The translations under genes were made by a program, and so were the position numbers. 64,000 nucleotides of DNA. Source: Haloferax marinum. Its GTDB lineage: Archaea > Halobacteriota > Halobacteria > Halobacteriales > Haloferacaceae. The notes below the pieces were generated by a model. That model saw only the letters and a list, made by a program, of their open reading frames with translations. It was not told the origin of the DNA and did no database searches. How positions within the stretch are numbered: the stretch's first letter is position 1; each line of letters opens with the position of its first letter. This document shows, one piece after another, positions 42,493 through 50,765 of this stretch. The DNA lies in NCBI RefSeq assembly GCF_009674625.1, contig NZ_WKJQ01000001.1:2418001-2482000 (forward strand), in the 5' to 3' direction.

Positions 42493-43539
42493 ATGCACCG
42501 ACTCATCGCAGAGCGCGGGTTAGATGGCACGGGGTTCTCTGAGGACGACGCTCGCGCCGCCCTCCGCGACATGATTCGAGCGCGACGGTTCGACGAGCGG
42601 GCACTCGCTCTCCAGCGGCGCGGGTGGATGAGCGGCTATCCGCCGTTCCGCGGTCAGGAAGCATCGCAAATCGGCGCGGCACACGCGATGCGCGACGACG
42701 ACGTTCTCCTGCCTACCTATCGGTCGAACGCTCTCCAGATTGCTCGCGGCGTTCCACCGAGCGACATCTTCCTCTTCCGCCGTGGCTACGCCGAGTACGA
42801 GTCCGACCACGAGGTTCCGGTCTTCCCGCAGGCCGTTCCGATTGCCAGTCAAATCCCGCACGCCGCCGGTGTCGGCATGGCCGCCACCTACCGCGACGAC
42901 GACTACGCGGCACTGGTCTGTTTCGGCGACGGTGCGACGTCGGAAGGTGATTTCCACGAGGGACTCAACTTCGCCGGCGTCTTCGACGCACCGGTCGTCT
43001 TCTTCTGTGAGAACAACGGCTACGCCATCTCACTCCCTCGCGAGCGCCAGACGGCGAGCGAGTCTATCGCCGTGAAAGCCGAGGCGTACGGTATCGACAG
43101 CATGCAAGTCGACGGCAACGACCCACTGGCCGTCCGAGAGGCAGTCGAGCAAGGACTCGAAAAAGCCCGAAACGGCGACCCCGTCCTCATCGAGGCACTC
43201 ACGTACAGACAAGGACCGCACACCACCGCCGACGACCCATCACGCTACCGCGACGACGACCCGGACCTTCCGGAGTGGCGGATTCGTGACCCGCTCGAAC
43301 GCTTCGAAGAGTTCTGCCGTGAGGAGGGTCTCGTGGACGACGACCTCGTCGAGGCGATGTACGAAGACGCCGACGAAGAGCTCCGTGAGGCAGTCGAGAC
43401 GGCAGAAGAGACGCCGGAACCGGGACCGGACGAGTTGTTCGACTACGTCTACGAAGACCTGCCGCAGGAACTCGCTCGAGAACGAGAAGAACATATGGCG
43501 TTCGTCGAGGAACACGGGCCGTTCGATATCGAGCGCTGA
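42493..43539 (+). CDS. Thiamine-pyrophosphate-dependent dehydrogenase E1 alpha subunit
   Basis: The 348-residue protein has the TPP-binding motif GDGATSEGDFHEGLNFAGVF near residue 146 followed by ENNGYAIS, and YRTHAMSAD-like phospho-loop region replaced by EALTYRQGPHTTADDPSRYR. It is an E1 alpha subunit of the pyruvate or branched-chain 2-oxo acid dehydrogenase type, which needs an E1 beta partner, an E2 and an E3. None of these is next to it here, so it is an orphan alpha. The acidic, helical C-terminal 50 residues are longer than usual. The substrate cannot be told from sequence alone. Confidence 0.88.
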   Translation: MHRLIAERGLDGTGFSEDDARAALRDMIRARRFDERALALQRRGWMSGYPPFRGQEASQIGAAHAMRDDDVLLPTYRSNALQIARGVPPSDIFLFRRGYAEYESDHEVPVFPQAVPIASQIPHAAGVGMAATYRDDDYAALVCFGDGATSEGDFHEGLNFAGVFDAPVVFFCENNGYAISLPRERQTASESIAVKAEAYGIDSMQVDGNDPLAVREAVEQGLEKARNGDPVLIEALTYRQGPHTTADDPSRYRDDDPDLPEWRIRDPLERFEEFCREEGLVDDDLVEAMYEDADEELREAVETAEETPEPGPDELFDYVYEDLPQELAREREEHMAFVEEHGPFDIER

Positions 43540-43582
43540 GGGCACTCTTCTTTCGACTCCTGCAAGCGCCGCGAACCCGGCG

Positions 43583-43816
43583 TCACTCGTCCAACGAGAT
43601 GTACGTCTTCGTATCCGCGACGCCCTGAAGCCCCTGAATTCGACTCGACGACGTCTTCAGCACCTCGTAGACCTCTTCTGTGTCGACCTCGGCGATGATG
43701 TCGTACGCGCCGGCGACGATGTGTGCCTCCGTCACTGTCTCGAGTTCGCGGATTGGTCCGAGTAACTGCTCGGACTCTCCAGCGCCAGTCTTCACCATGA
43801 TGAAGGCGTGAACCAT
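43583..43816 (-). CDS. Lrp/AsnC ligand-binding domain protein (RAM domain only)
   Basis: The 77-residue protein is a stand-alone RAM domain: AFIMVKTGAGESEQLLGPIR followed by AHIVAGAYDIIAEVDTEEVY. There is no helix-turn-helix, so it cannot bind DNA alone. Such proteins form beta-sandwich dimers that bind amino acids and may modulate full-length Lrp regulators or transporters. It diverges from the TrkA gene across a 108-base promoter region, and a close relative lies downstream of TrkA. Confidence 0.87.
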   Translation of the reverse strand: MVHAFIMVKTGAGESEQLLGPIRELETVTEAHIVAGAYDIIAEVDTEEVYEVLKTSSSRIQGLQGVADTKTYISLDE

Positions 43817-43924
43817 GTGTGAGATATTCTACCACATCATGCAAAAGCCTTGCCTCCGCCGAGTTCGGCGGGTTCGTTCGACGCGGGGTAAGGTTATTTG
43901 CCTCCCCCGACATACCGTACTCGT

Positions 43925-44608
43925 ATGCGGTTCGTTATCATTGGTGCTGGACGGGTTGGTCTGCGTACTGCCCGTGTCCTTCGGGAGGAAGGACACGATA
44001 TCGTCCTCGTGGAACTGGACCCCAACCGCGTCAAACAGGCGGAAGAACGGGGCTTCGAGGTCATCGAGGGCGATGGCTCTCACGAGGACGTCCTCCTCGA
44101 AGCGGGAATCGAAGAGGCCGACGCACTGGGCGCGCTCACGGCGGACCTCAACGTGAACTTCGCGGCGTGTATGATCGGCAAGCACTTCGGGTGCCGGACG
44201 GTCATTCGCATCGACGAAGATTACCGCGAAGAGGTCTACAAGAAGTACGCCCGCGAAGTGGACGAAATCGTCTACCCCGAGCGTCTCGGCGCGATCGGTG
44301 CAAAGAACGCGCTGCTCGGCGGGTCGATTCGGGCGATTGCAGACATCGCCCAACACCTGCAAGTCATTCTCGTGACGGTAACCGATGGCTCACCGATGAA
44401 CGGATACAGTATCGAAGAGGTAGCGCTCCCGGCGAACGCACGTCTCCTCGCGTTCGGCAAGAAAGACGAACCGATGGGCATCCCGCTTCCGGACAACTCG
44501 CTTGAGACCGGTGACCGGGTCGCTATCCTCGCAGACTTCGACGTACTCGGCGACGTCCGCCAACTGCTCGTCGGTGACGACGCTGTCGTGGCCGCAGGGG
44601 GTGCGTGA
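43925..44608 (+). CDS. TrkA-type NAD-binding potassium regulator
   Basis: From the ATG at 43,925 the 227-residue protein has an RCK N-domain with the Rossmann GAGRVG at residues 7-12 and the acidic end ELDPNRVKQAEERGF, followed by an RCK C-domain (residues about 140-215, IVLVTVTDGSPMNGYSIEEV). It has no membrane helices, so it acts as the cytoplasmic regulator of a Trk/Ktr potassium transporter, gated by NAD(H) or ATP. No trkH gene is adjacent. An Lrp-domain gene starts 2 bases after its stop and another diverges from it. Confidence 0.88.
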   Translation: MRFVIIGAGRVGLRTARVLREEGHDIVLVELDPNRVKQAEERGFEVIEGDGSHEDVLLEAGIEEADALGALTADLNVNFAACMIGKHFGCRTVIRIDEDYREEVYKKYAREVDEIVYPERLGAIGAKNALLGGSIRAIADIAQHLQVILVTVTDGSPMNGYSIEEVALPANARLLAFGKKDEPMGIPLPDNSLETGDRVAILADFDVLGDVRQLLVGDDAVVAAGGA

Positions 44609-44610
44609 AG

Positions 44611-44847
44611 ATGGTTCACGCCTACATCATGGTGAAAGCCGCCGCCGTGACCGACGGTATCGACCACCTGAAAGAACAACTCATCGACGTCGACCACGGC
44701 ATCGAGAGTGCACACATCGTCGCCGGTGACATCGACTTCATCGTGAAAGTCGACGTCGGCACGCCCGCCGACGTGAAGAATATCGCCGGCGGAATCCAAT
44801 CAATCCAGGGCATCGAAGATACCCAGACCTACATCGCGATGGACTGA
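44611..44847 (+). CDS. Lrp/AsnC ligand-binding domain protein coupled to TrkA
   Basis: The ATG at 44,611 gives 78 residues: VHAYIMVKAAAVTDGIDHLK, then AHIVAGDIDFIVKVDVGTPA. It is another RAM domain without helix-turn-helix. The gene starts 2 bases after the trkA-like stop and is surely in the same operon. The pair with the copy at 43,583 suggests a duplicated ligand-sensing domain attached to potassium control. It could also act on a distant Lrp regulator. Confidence 0.86.
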   Translation: MVHAYIMVKAAAVTDGIDHLKEQLIDVDHGIESAHIVAGDIDFIVKVDVGTPADVKNIAGGIQSIQGIEDTQTYIAMD

Positions 44848-45088
44848 GTCGCGAGCGAAGTCCATCGCCGTGTCCCGGCCTGTTCACACCACAGCAACCC
44901 GGTCTACACCGATTTGTCCGACACCAAATCGCTCGACTTTCGACTTCTGACGCGCTCGTATCTGTCGCACTCCGTCCGTTCGTTCTCTCACCGATGGTCT
45001 CAGACCGTCACGGTGGCCTCTGTCCAACTATGTGGTACGTTCAGGTTTCTGGCCAAAATGTTGATATCCTGTTGCTGAAACTCTCGAA

Positions 45089-45154
45089 CACTGTCCGGTC
45101 ACGACAGTTGGTAACGATTCTCTACTGGAGAGACTGGGGTGACGTCGGACAGTG
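45089..45154. promoter_or_regulatory. Long inverted repeat upstream of the Tat-exported protein gene
   Basis: CACTGTCCG plus GTCAC at 45,089-45,102 is mirrored by GTGAC, two bases, then CGGACAGTG at 45,139-45,154, 13 bases before the ATG. This could be an operator or a cruciform; the central 36 bases are unpaired. The rest of the gap from 44,848 is non-coding, with a T-rich and A-rich strip near 45,049-45,070. Confidence 0.4.
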
Positions 45155-45166
45155 AAACACGGGGCT

Positions 45167-45937
45167 ATGGACGAACAAAAAGCACCCAACGACGATGCGA
45201 GATTCGAAATCGACCGACGAACGACACTAAAGGGATTGGGTGCAGCAGGACTTGCAGCGGCTCTCGGGGGAATGGCCACTGGCACTGCAGCGGCAAGTAA
45301 CGGAGCAGACAAAATCTACGTGGGTGGCTCCGTCTTCGAAGAGCACGCGCTCGAGACGAAGGTAGACGGCACGTCGAGTGACTCGTTTACCCTACTCGAA
45401 GGCTCTATCAAGACGTCGACGCCGACGGACCTCATCCTGATGGCGCAGGTCGAAAGCGCCCTCTGGACGAACATCAAGACGACCGGAAAGGACGAAGAGT
45501 CACAAGCGAAAGCAGGCCTGACCTGCTGGATAGAAATCGACGGCACGCCCGTTCCGGTGTCCGACGATTACATGGTCGACTCACCGTACAATCCGGTCTA
45601 CGGGGACAGACAAGCGGCGAGTGAGGTCGTGTTCAACAAGCGCGACTTCAAAGTGGAGCAGAACTTCCTCGGTACGCTCGAAGAACTCACCGAAGAAGAA
45701 GTCGACTACTACCTCTCGCTGTACCTCTCGACGCAGAGCTCACACGGGTTCAACTGGGTGGCGATGAACGTCGACTCGGAGTACATCGACAGCGACGGCG
45801 ACGGATGGCACGACGTGGCGTTGAAGGGCCGACTCGACGTCTACCGCGACGACAAGAACGCCTACGCGAAGGCTGTCGTCGGCCCGCGGACGCTCCTCGG
45901 TATCCCTGCAAAACTCGCGAACGACGCGTCGCTGTAG
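45167..45937 (+). CDS. Tat-exported protein of unknown function
   Basis: The ATG at 45,167 gives 256 residues (a GTG at 45,152 is possible). A twin-arginine signal is clear: RRTTLKGLGAAGLAAALGG, ending near TGTAAAS, so the protein is exported folded. The mature part is beta-rich (ESALWTNIKTTGKDEESQA, GLTCWIEIDGTPVPVSDDYM), with a single Cys and an acidic loop. I recognise no family; similar Tat-exported proteins in haloarchaea have no known role. It has a 300-base upstream region with an inverted repeat and no operon partner. Confidence 0.7.
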   Translation: MDEQKAPNDDARFEIDRRTTLKGLGAAGLAAALGGMATGTAAASNGADKIYVGGSVFEEHALETKVDGTSSDSFTLLEGSIKTSTPTDLILMAQVESALWTNIKTTGKDEESQAKAGLTCWIEIDGTPVPVSDDYMVDSPYNPVYGDRQAASEVVFNKRDFKVEQNFLGTLEELTEEEVDYYLSLYLSTQSSHGFNWVAMNVDSEYIDSDGDGWHDVALKGRLDVYRDDKNAYAKAVVGPRTLLGIPAKLANDASL

Positions 45938-45999
45938 GCAACCGCGCCAGCGACACCGAACACCGGAGCCGTCTCCATTTTTCGATTGGTGCGGGTGTG

Positions 46000-46500
46000 T
46001 CAGAAACCAGTCCCGGCAGCGTCGCGTGCCCGACTCAGAATGCTCGTCACGGGTTCGGTGTACTCGTATCCGGGGATGATTCCCTCGACGAACGTCCCTT
46101 CGACGTAGTCGATGACTGCGCCGGCGTCGTCTACACCGCGGCGTTCGTTGATGTCGGCGAACGTCGTCTGTACGACTGCTTCGCCGGCGACACGACGGAC
46201 GTCCGGGTCGAGTTCGTGGTCACCCGCGATGACGCCGTTGATATCCTCGATTCGGAGTTCGAACGTCTCGTACCAGCCGTCTTCGACGATTTCTGCCACC
46301 TCGTCGGCCACGACTGCCGACAGCATCGGCACGCGAACCTCCACGTCGAACTCGACGTGGCCACTGCTCTGTGTGGCGACGCTGACGACGCCGTCGAACG
46401 CCGTCGTCACCGACTCGAACGTTCGGTCGCCGACCTGTTCGAACGACCCGTGGTCCCCGAATGCCCGGTGGACACGACCCGGTATTTCGTCTTCGCTCAT
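46000..46500 (-). CDS. DUF5813 family protein
   Basis: The 166-residue soluble, acidic protein has the pattern of haloarchaeal DUF5813: RVHRAFGDHGSFEQVGDRTF, then VVADEVAEIVEDGWYETFEL, and a closing ISGYEYTEPV-like segment (IIPGYEYTEPVTSIL). No catalytic site is visible and the function is unknown. It is a single-gene unit; its 3' end faces the Tat protein gene. Confidence 0.78.
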   Translation of the reverse strand: MSEDEIPGRVHRAFGDHGSFEQVGDRTFESVTTAFDGVVSVATQSSGHVEFDVEVRVPMLSAVVADEVAEIVEDGWYETFELRIEDINGVIAGDHELDPDVRRVAGEAVVQTTFADINERRGVDDAGAVIDYVEGTFVEGIIPGYEYTEPVTSILSRARDAAGTGF

Positions 46501-46621
46501 AGCCAGAAGAATGGCCTCGTGAGAGAAAAGTTCGTTGCGTCGGCGTCACCGCGAAACCGCCAGATGGCGCTTGAGCCGACAGAATGGCGGCATGTTTAAG
46601 TATCTCGCCGCACTCCTTTCA

Positions 46622-46725
46622 AGTGACGCTTCGCTTTGGAGGGCCGAAGCGTCAGCGGGGACCAATCTAGGGCGGCAATTCCCGCGCGGGCCGCTCCCGT
46701 GCGGTTTGCCTATCCCTTTCTGACG
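46622..46725 (+). ncRNA. Candidate structured small RNA
   Basis: A TATA-like TTTAAGTAT at 46,595-46,603 lies about 25 bases before a compact structured stretch. The first hairpin has a 10-base-pair stem (46,624-46,633 with 46,645-46,654, TGACGCTTCG / CGAAGCGTCA) and an 11-base loop. The second hairpin has a 9-base-pair stem (46,682-46,690 with 46,696-46,704, one G-U) and a CCGCT loop. A T-rich TTTGCC...CCCTTTCT follows as a possible stop. No coding frame fits. It does not look like tRNA, RNase P or 7S RNA. The type and function are unknown. Confidence 0.5.
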
Positions 46726-46801
46726 AACCTACTGCTTCGAGCCACCGGTCTGTCGCTCGCCGTGTCGCATCCACGTTCGTGAGCGACTGCGCTGTTGCTC
46801 G

Positions 46802-46846
46802 CACACTGTTCTCGGGGGGCGCTGGTACTCACACACTGTTCTCGGG
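46802..46846. repeat. 15-base direct repeat
   Basis: CACACTGTTCTCGGG occurs at 46,802-46,816 and 46,832-46,846, 30 bases apart. It lies downstream of the transducer gene and of the ncRNA candidate. It might be a protein-binding site or a leftover duplication; nothing else decides. Confidence 0.5.
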
Positions 46847-46917
46847 AGTAACACGACCGTGTTCGACTGGGTCGACGAACGCTGCTCAGTGAGTGACGAG
46901 TCGAGACTGGCCGACGG

Positions 46918-49320
46918 TTAGCGTTCGTCCTGGCCGGAGCCATCTGCGGCGAGTTCGGCCATCGTCGGTGACTCCACCGCACCAGACGTAGACTCGCCGT
47001 TCGCGTCGTCTCTCAGTTCGACTTCGTCGTCGGTAGCGGCGTGCTCGGTTGCGGCCCGATTAGATGGGGCGGCCTGTTCGGTTGCGGACCGGTTGGATGG
47101 GGCGGCGTGTTCGGTGGAGTGCTCGGCGGTGGTTCTGTGGTCGGTGTCGGCCCCCGTTCGGACCACGAATCGGTCTGCGAGCGACCGAAGTTCGTCGGTG
47201 GTGGTCGACAGCTCTTGCATCTGCCCAGCGACGCCGATCATCGTGTCGTGTTGTTCGTGGGCCGCGTTTGCCACGTCAGCGGCGTCGGTTTGTGTCTCCG
47301 CGGCGATTTCGGCGGCTTCGTCGGCAAGTTGGGCGACCGACTGTGCGGCCGACGCCTGCGAGGCGGTCGCTTCGTCTATCGCAGCGACGCCGTCGTCGAC
47401 TTCTTCGAGGCGGTCTACTGCCTCGTCGACTGCCTCGGCGCTCTCGGCGACCGTCTCGGTCCCGGTGGCGACGCGTTCTCTCGCGGCGCGGACGTCTGCG
47501 ACCGTCTCGTCTGCCGCCGCCTCGACTTCGTCGATAGACGCTGCGATTTCGCTCGTCGCCTCCGTGGTCTCTTCTGCGAGCGCTTTCACGCTATCGGCGA
47601 CGACGGCGAATCCGGCCCCTGCCTCACCAGCACGCGCGGCCTCGATAGAGGCGTTGAGTGCGAGGAGGTTCGTCTGGTCGGCGATGTCGTCGATGAGGTC
47701 TACCACGTCGGCGATGTCGGCGACGTCCTCGCGGAGTGCGTCTGCTCTGTCGGCAGCGTCGGCCACCAGGGTGTCGATAGCGGCCATCTCGTCGTGGACG
47801 GTCGCGCTCGCGTCACGTCCCGTTTCACCGTGTTCTGTGGCCTCGCTGGCGAGTGACGCGAGTTCGTCTGCTGAGGCGGCTACTTCTTCGACCGTCGCCG
47901 AGAGGTCTTGCATCTCCGAAGAGACGTCGGTGAGGAGTGTGGCCTGTTCGGCCGCACCGTCGGAGATATCGGCCGTCCCGCGTTCGACGCGGTCGGAAGC
48001 CGAACTGACTTCTTCGGTTCCAGCAGTGACGCGTTCGCCGGCGGTGTCGACCGTCGTTGCGAACGCCGCAACTTGTCCAATCGTCTCTTCTAACTCTGTC
48101 AGCATCGCGTCGATACCCGCGCCGACGCCCGCCATCGCTTCGTCGTCAGGGGAGACCGACGTCCGAACCGTCAGGTCGCCGTCTGCGGCGGAGTCCATCG
48201 TCTCTCGGTAATCGGTGGCGGCAGCTGCGAGGTCCGCTTGCGCTTCTTCGGCGTCTTCGATTCGCTCTCGCAGTGTGTCGCGCATCTCGCCGAACGCGCT
48301 GGTCAACGCGCCGAACTCGTCGACGCGACTCGTGGTGAGGTCCACGTCGAGGTTCCCGCCCGCGAGTGTGTCGGCACGGGTTCGAAGTCGTCGTAACGAG
48401 AGGACTGTCCCCCGGCCGATGACGAGGCCGACGAGGCCGAGACCGCCGAGTGCGACACCGATGAGGATGGTGATGTCTCGTTCGACGAACTGTGCGACTG
48501 CGTAGGCGTTCTCCGGTGGCGCTTCGACCACGACGGCCCAGTTGGTCCCAGAGACCGGTGCGTGTGCGACGACCGAGCCGTCTCGCTCGACGACGCCCGA
48601 TTCGCCTCCGATTGCAGCGTCGAGTGCGGGTGTTTCGGCACCCTCACGGTACTGTGTGAGGACTTTGCTCCCGTATTTGTCGAAGGCGATGACGCCGTCA
48701 GCGCTGACGACTCTCGTCCGTGAGCCTTCGATTGGTTCGGTGAGTGTCTCGGCGTGTTTGGTCGCATCGACGACGACCATCACGGCGGCGTCTCGACCAG
48801 CGACTGGACTCATGAACGCGAGCCGTTCGCCCCCACCGTATCGGTACACTTCGGAGATGGCGACTTGGTTCGGGTCGACCATCGTCAGTGACCCTTTCGT
48901 CCACGAGATGTCGAGTTCCTCGACCGTCTTGGTCTCGAGTACGCTGTCGGTGCTTCTGATGATGTGTCGATTCGACGGCTTGACGTAGTGAATCGCGAGA
49001 ACGTCGTCTGGAAGGTTCTTCTTCTCGTAATCGAGAACGACGTCGACATCTTCTTCGCTCCCAGACCGAATCGCGTCGTACTCGGAGAGCATCCGGGCCG
49101 TTCGAGCGTATCCGTCCAGCCAACTCGACAACTCCCCTGCCTCTAAGGTCGCGACCATCTCGAGGTTGGTGTGAGTGCTGCCTCTGACTTCCTCGCCGAC
49201 CATATCGTTGACGTAGAACCCGAATCCGCCCATCACTCCGGCCACGAGTACGATTACGAGGAGAAACTTGCGAAGGTAACTCCGCCTGAGTACCTCCGGG
49301 ACTAGCGTGGCGAATCTCAT
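46918..49320 (-). CDS. Methyl-accepting chemotaxis protein (halobacterial transducer)
   Basis: I choose the ATG at 49,320 (800 residues) because a TATA-like TTTACG lies about 28 bases before it; an ATG at 49,335 is also possible. Order: a membrane helix (residues about 18-38), an external sensory Cache-like domain to about 300, a second helix, a HAMP domain, and a long cytoplasmic coiled coil with the signalling tip [20 protein letters not shown]. It senses an unknown outside ligand and signals to CheA/CheW to steer swimming. The C-terminal 70 residues are an Ala/Thr/Glu tail with imperfect repeats (AAPSNR, ATEHA). No che genes are nearby. Confidence 0.9.
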   Translation of the reverse strand: MRFATLVPEVLRRSYLRKFLLVIVLVAGVMGGFGFYVNDMVGEEVRGSTHTNLEMVATLEAGELSSWLDGYARTARMLSEYDAIRSGSEEDVDVVLDYEKKNLPDDVLAIHYVKPSNRHIIRSTDSVLETKTVEELDISWTKGSLTMVDPNQVAISEVYRYGGGERLAFMSPVAGRDAAVMVVVDATKHAETLTEPIEGSRTRVVSADGVIAFDKYGSKVLTQYREGAETPALDAAIGGESGVVERDGSVVAHAPVSGTNWAVVVEAPPENAYAVAQFVERDITILIGVALGGLGLVGLVIGRGTVLSLRRLRTRADTLAGGNLDVDLTTSRVDEFGALTSAFGEMRDTLRERIEDAEEAQADLAAAATDYRETMDSAADGDLTVRTSVSPDDEAMAGVGAGIDAMLTELEETIGQVAAFATTVDTAGERVTAGTEEVSSASDRVERGTADISDGAAEQATLLTDVSSEMQDLSATVEEVAASADELASLASEATEHGETGRDASATVHDEMAAIDTLVADAADRADALREDVADIADVVDLIDDIADQTNLLALNASIEAARAGEAGAGFAVVADSVKALAEETTEATSEIAASIDEVEAAADETVADVRAARERVATGTETVAESAEAVDEAVDRLEEVDDGVAAIDEATASQASAAQSVAQLADEAAEIAAETQTDAADVANAAHEQHDTMIGVAGQMQELSTTTDELRSLADRFVVRTGADTDHRTTAEHSTEHAAPSNRSATEQAAPSNRAATEHAATDDEVELRDDANGESTSGAVESPTMAELAADGSGQDER

Positions 49321-49429
49321 GTTATTCGTTCGCATGAAAATGAGACGTAAAGTGTTGCCCCGCCAGATATCAACACTGATACTGGTAGTAACACCGAGCT
49401 GTTCGCCGGTCACATCTCTAAGACTCCGT

Positions 49430-49603
49430 CTACGAGAGGTCGCTCGCCGTCACACCGAGTGCGACCGCCGCCGCACCTGTCGCACCACCGCCGGTTGCGA
49501 GGTAGGTTGGGAACGCCGACAACACACCGCCACAGAGACCGGCGACTAAACAGAGGGCCATCCCGAAGAGTGCAGCGTCGTATCTCGTCGGCTGTGGGGA
49601 CAC
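49430..49603 (-). CDS. Small membrane protein downstream of the TPR gene
   Basis: A GTG at 49,603 opens a 57-residue frame: [20 protein letters not shown], then [20 protein letters not shown] and a closing [10 protein letters not shown]. It has two hydrophobic helices, strong codon bias and is on the same strand as the TPR gene, 52 bases after it. A GGAGG lies about 23 bases upstream, so initiation is uncertain. It is probably a real short gene that gene finders miss. Function is unknown. Confidence 0.65.
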   Translation of the reverse strand: MSPQPTRYDAALFGMALCLVAGLCGGVLSAFPTYLATGGGATGAAAVALGVTASDLS

Positions 49604-49655
49604 GAGCTAATTAGATATCATTAGCTCCTCCGAAAAATGGGTTGTGGACGCGGGA

Positions 49656-50399
49656 CTATTCGCCTCGCTCTTCGACGCCGTCGCCATCCATCTCGACCGC
49701 CCGTTCGGTACCTTCGACCGTTGTCTCGTGTTCTTCCATCTCGATAGCTTGGAGTTTGTCGAGCGCCCGTTCACGCTCACCGTTCACAGAGACGTCACGC
49801 AGTCCGAGCGAGAGTGCCACGTCGAAGCACCGAACTGCTTCTTCGTACTGGCCGCGTTCTGCGAGGAAGAACCCTCGATTGTACCACGCGTGCGGGTGTC
49901 GAGGGTCGAGTTCGACAGCCCGTTCTGCGTGGTCGAGTGGCCTCGACGAGTCTCCGAGCTCCCACAACGCGTACGCGAGATTCGTCTCGGCGAGTGCAGC
50001 GTGGTCGTTGTCGTCGTCGATTCGGATGGCCTCTCGTGCGGCCCCGATGGCTTCGTCGTACTCTCCCAACTGCGAGTGAGCGACGCCTTTGTTCACCCAC
50101 GCTTCCTGTGCCTCGTGTGAGTCTTCGTCGGCGTACGCGATTGCCCGACCGAAACTGTCGATTGCCTGTTCGTACTCCTCTATCGCGACGTACGCCAACC
50201 CAATCTCGATGAGCGCCGGAACGTCGACGTCCTCGGGGACGACTTGCGTCTCGTCGAGGATGTCGGCGAGGACGTGGTCGTCTGCCGGGTCCACGAGTCG
50301 GGTGTTTACGCGGAGTTCGGGTGGGTCGAGGTCGAACCCCTCGTACGGATTTCCGAATCCGTCCCCCTCCGAATACCGGTGGTCACGAGTCGAGGTCAT
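49656..50399 (-). CDS. Tetratricopeptide repeat protein
   Basis: From the ATG at 50,399 the protein has 247 residues (a longer start at 50,426 adds nine). It has an N-terminal GDGFGNPYEGFDLDPPEL segment conserved in a haloarchaeal family and then about four TPR units: EIGLAYVAIEEYEQAIDSFG, AWVNKGVAHSQLGEYDEAIG, NLAYALWELGDSSRPLDHAE and WYNRGFFLAERGQYEEAVRC. It should be a cytoplasmic protein-binding scaffold. Its partner is not known; the next gene downstream is a small membrane protein in the same orientation. Confidence 0.87.
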   Translation of the reverse strand: MTSTRDHRYSEGDGFGNPYEGFDLDPPELRVNTRLVDPADDHVLADILDETQVVPEDVDVPALIEIGLAYVAIEEYEQAIDSFGRAIAYADEDSHEAQEAWVNKGVAHSQLGEYDEAIGAAREAIRIDDDNDHAALAETNLAYALWELGDSSRPLDHAERAVELDPRHPHAWYNRGFFLAERGQYEEAVRCFDVALSLGLRDVSVNGERERALDKLQAIEMEEHETTVEGTERAVEMDGDGVEERGE

Positions 50400-50765
50400 C
50401 GGTACGTGTTGGTGTGGAGACGACATAACGTGGACGGAGAACTGGGTCGAATGGCGGACTCGCTGCAGTCGGCCGATGCCGGGTTCGACGACGCCAATCT
50501 GTCTCTCACTCGTCCAACACCCCCAGCAGAAACTGCCCGTTTTGCGGCCGCTACCGCTCGTTTAGTCCACATATCTGAGAATAGTTGACCAACTTCAATT
50601 GACATTAAATTGACAGGTGGCCAAATCGCTTAAATGCTCTTGGTTAGCATCCCAAAATCAACTGGGGTGGACGCTAATCCACGGGTGGTGTAGGGATTGA
50701 TTCTACGGAGACGCGCTCCGAGAAAACTGACCCTTTATAGACCCGACCCAGCTCGCAACCCAACC
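50400..50765. promoter_or_regulatory. Regulatory region before the cetZ pair
   Basis: This gap of 366 bases separates the TPR gene and the cetZ operon, which are divergent. The strongest element is TTTATAG at 50,734-50,740, 26 bases before the ATG at 50,766, which fits a leaderless cetZ promoter. Other items are AATTGACA repeated at 50,598-50,615, ATGCT...AGCAT around 50,634-50,650, and hairpin CGGAG...CTCCG at 50,706-50,720. A second TATA-like TTAAAT at 50,630 could give a longer leader. No gene is seen. Confidence 0.55.

Larger units (their letters stand above)
46501..46917. other. Gap of 417 bases holding an ncRNA candidate and short repeats
   Basis: No protein gene is convincing in this gap, although 60-codon frames exist by chance. 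It contains the structured ncRNA candidate (46,622-46,725) with its own TATA-like TTTAAGTAT at 46,595-46,603, and a 15-base repeat at 46,802-46,846. The remainder shows nothing I can name. Confidence 0.6.

Noticed and set aside
46625-46704. The structured stretch as 7S RNA or RNase P RNA
   Set aside because: It is far too short and lacks the conserved cores I know for either RNA.
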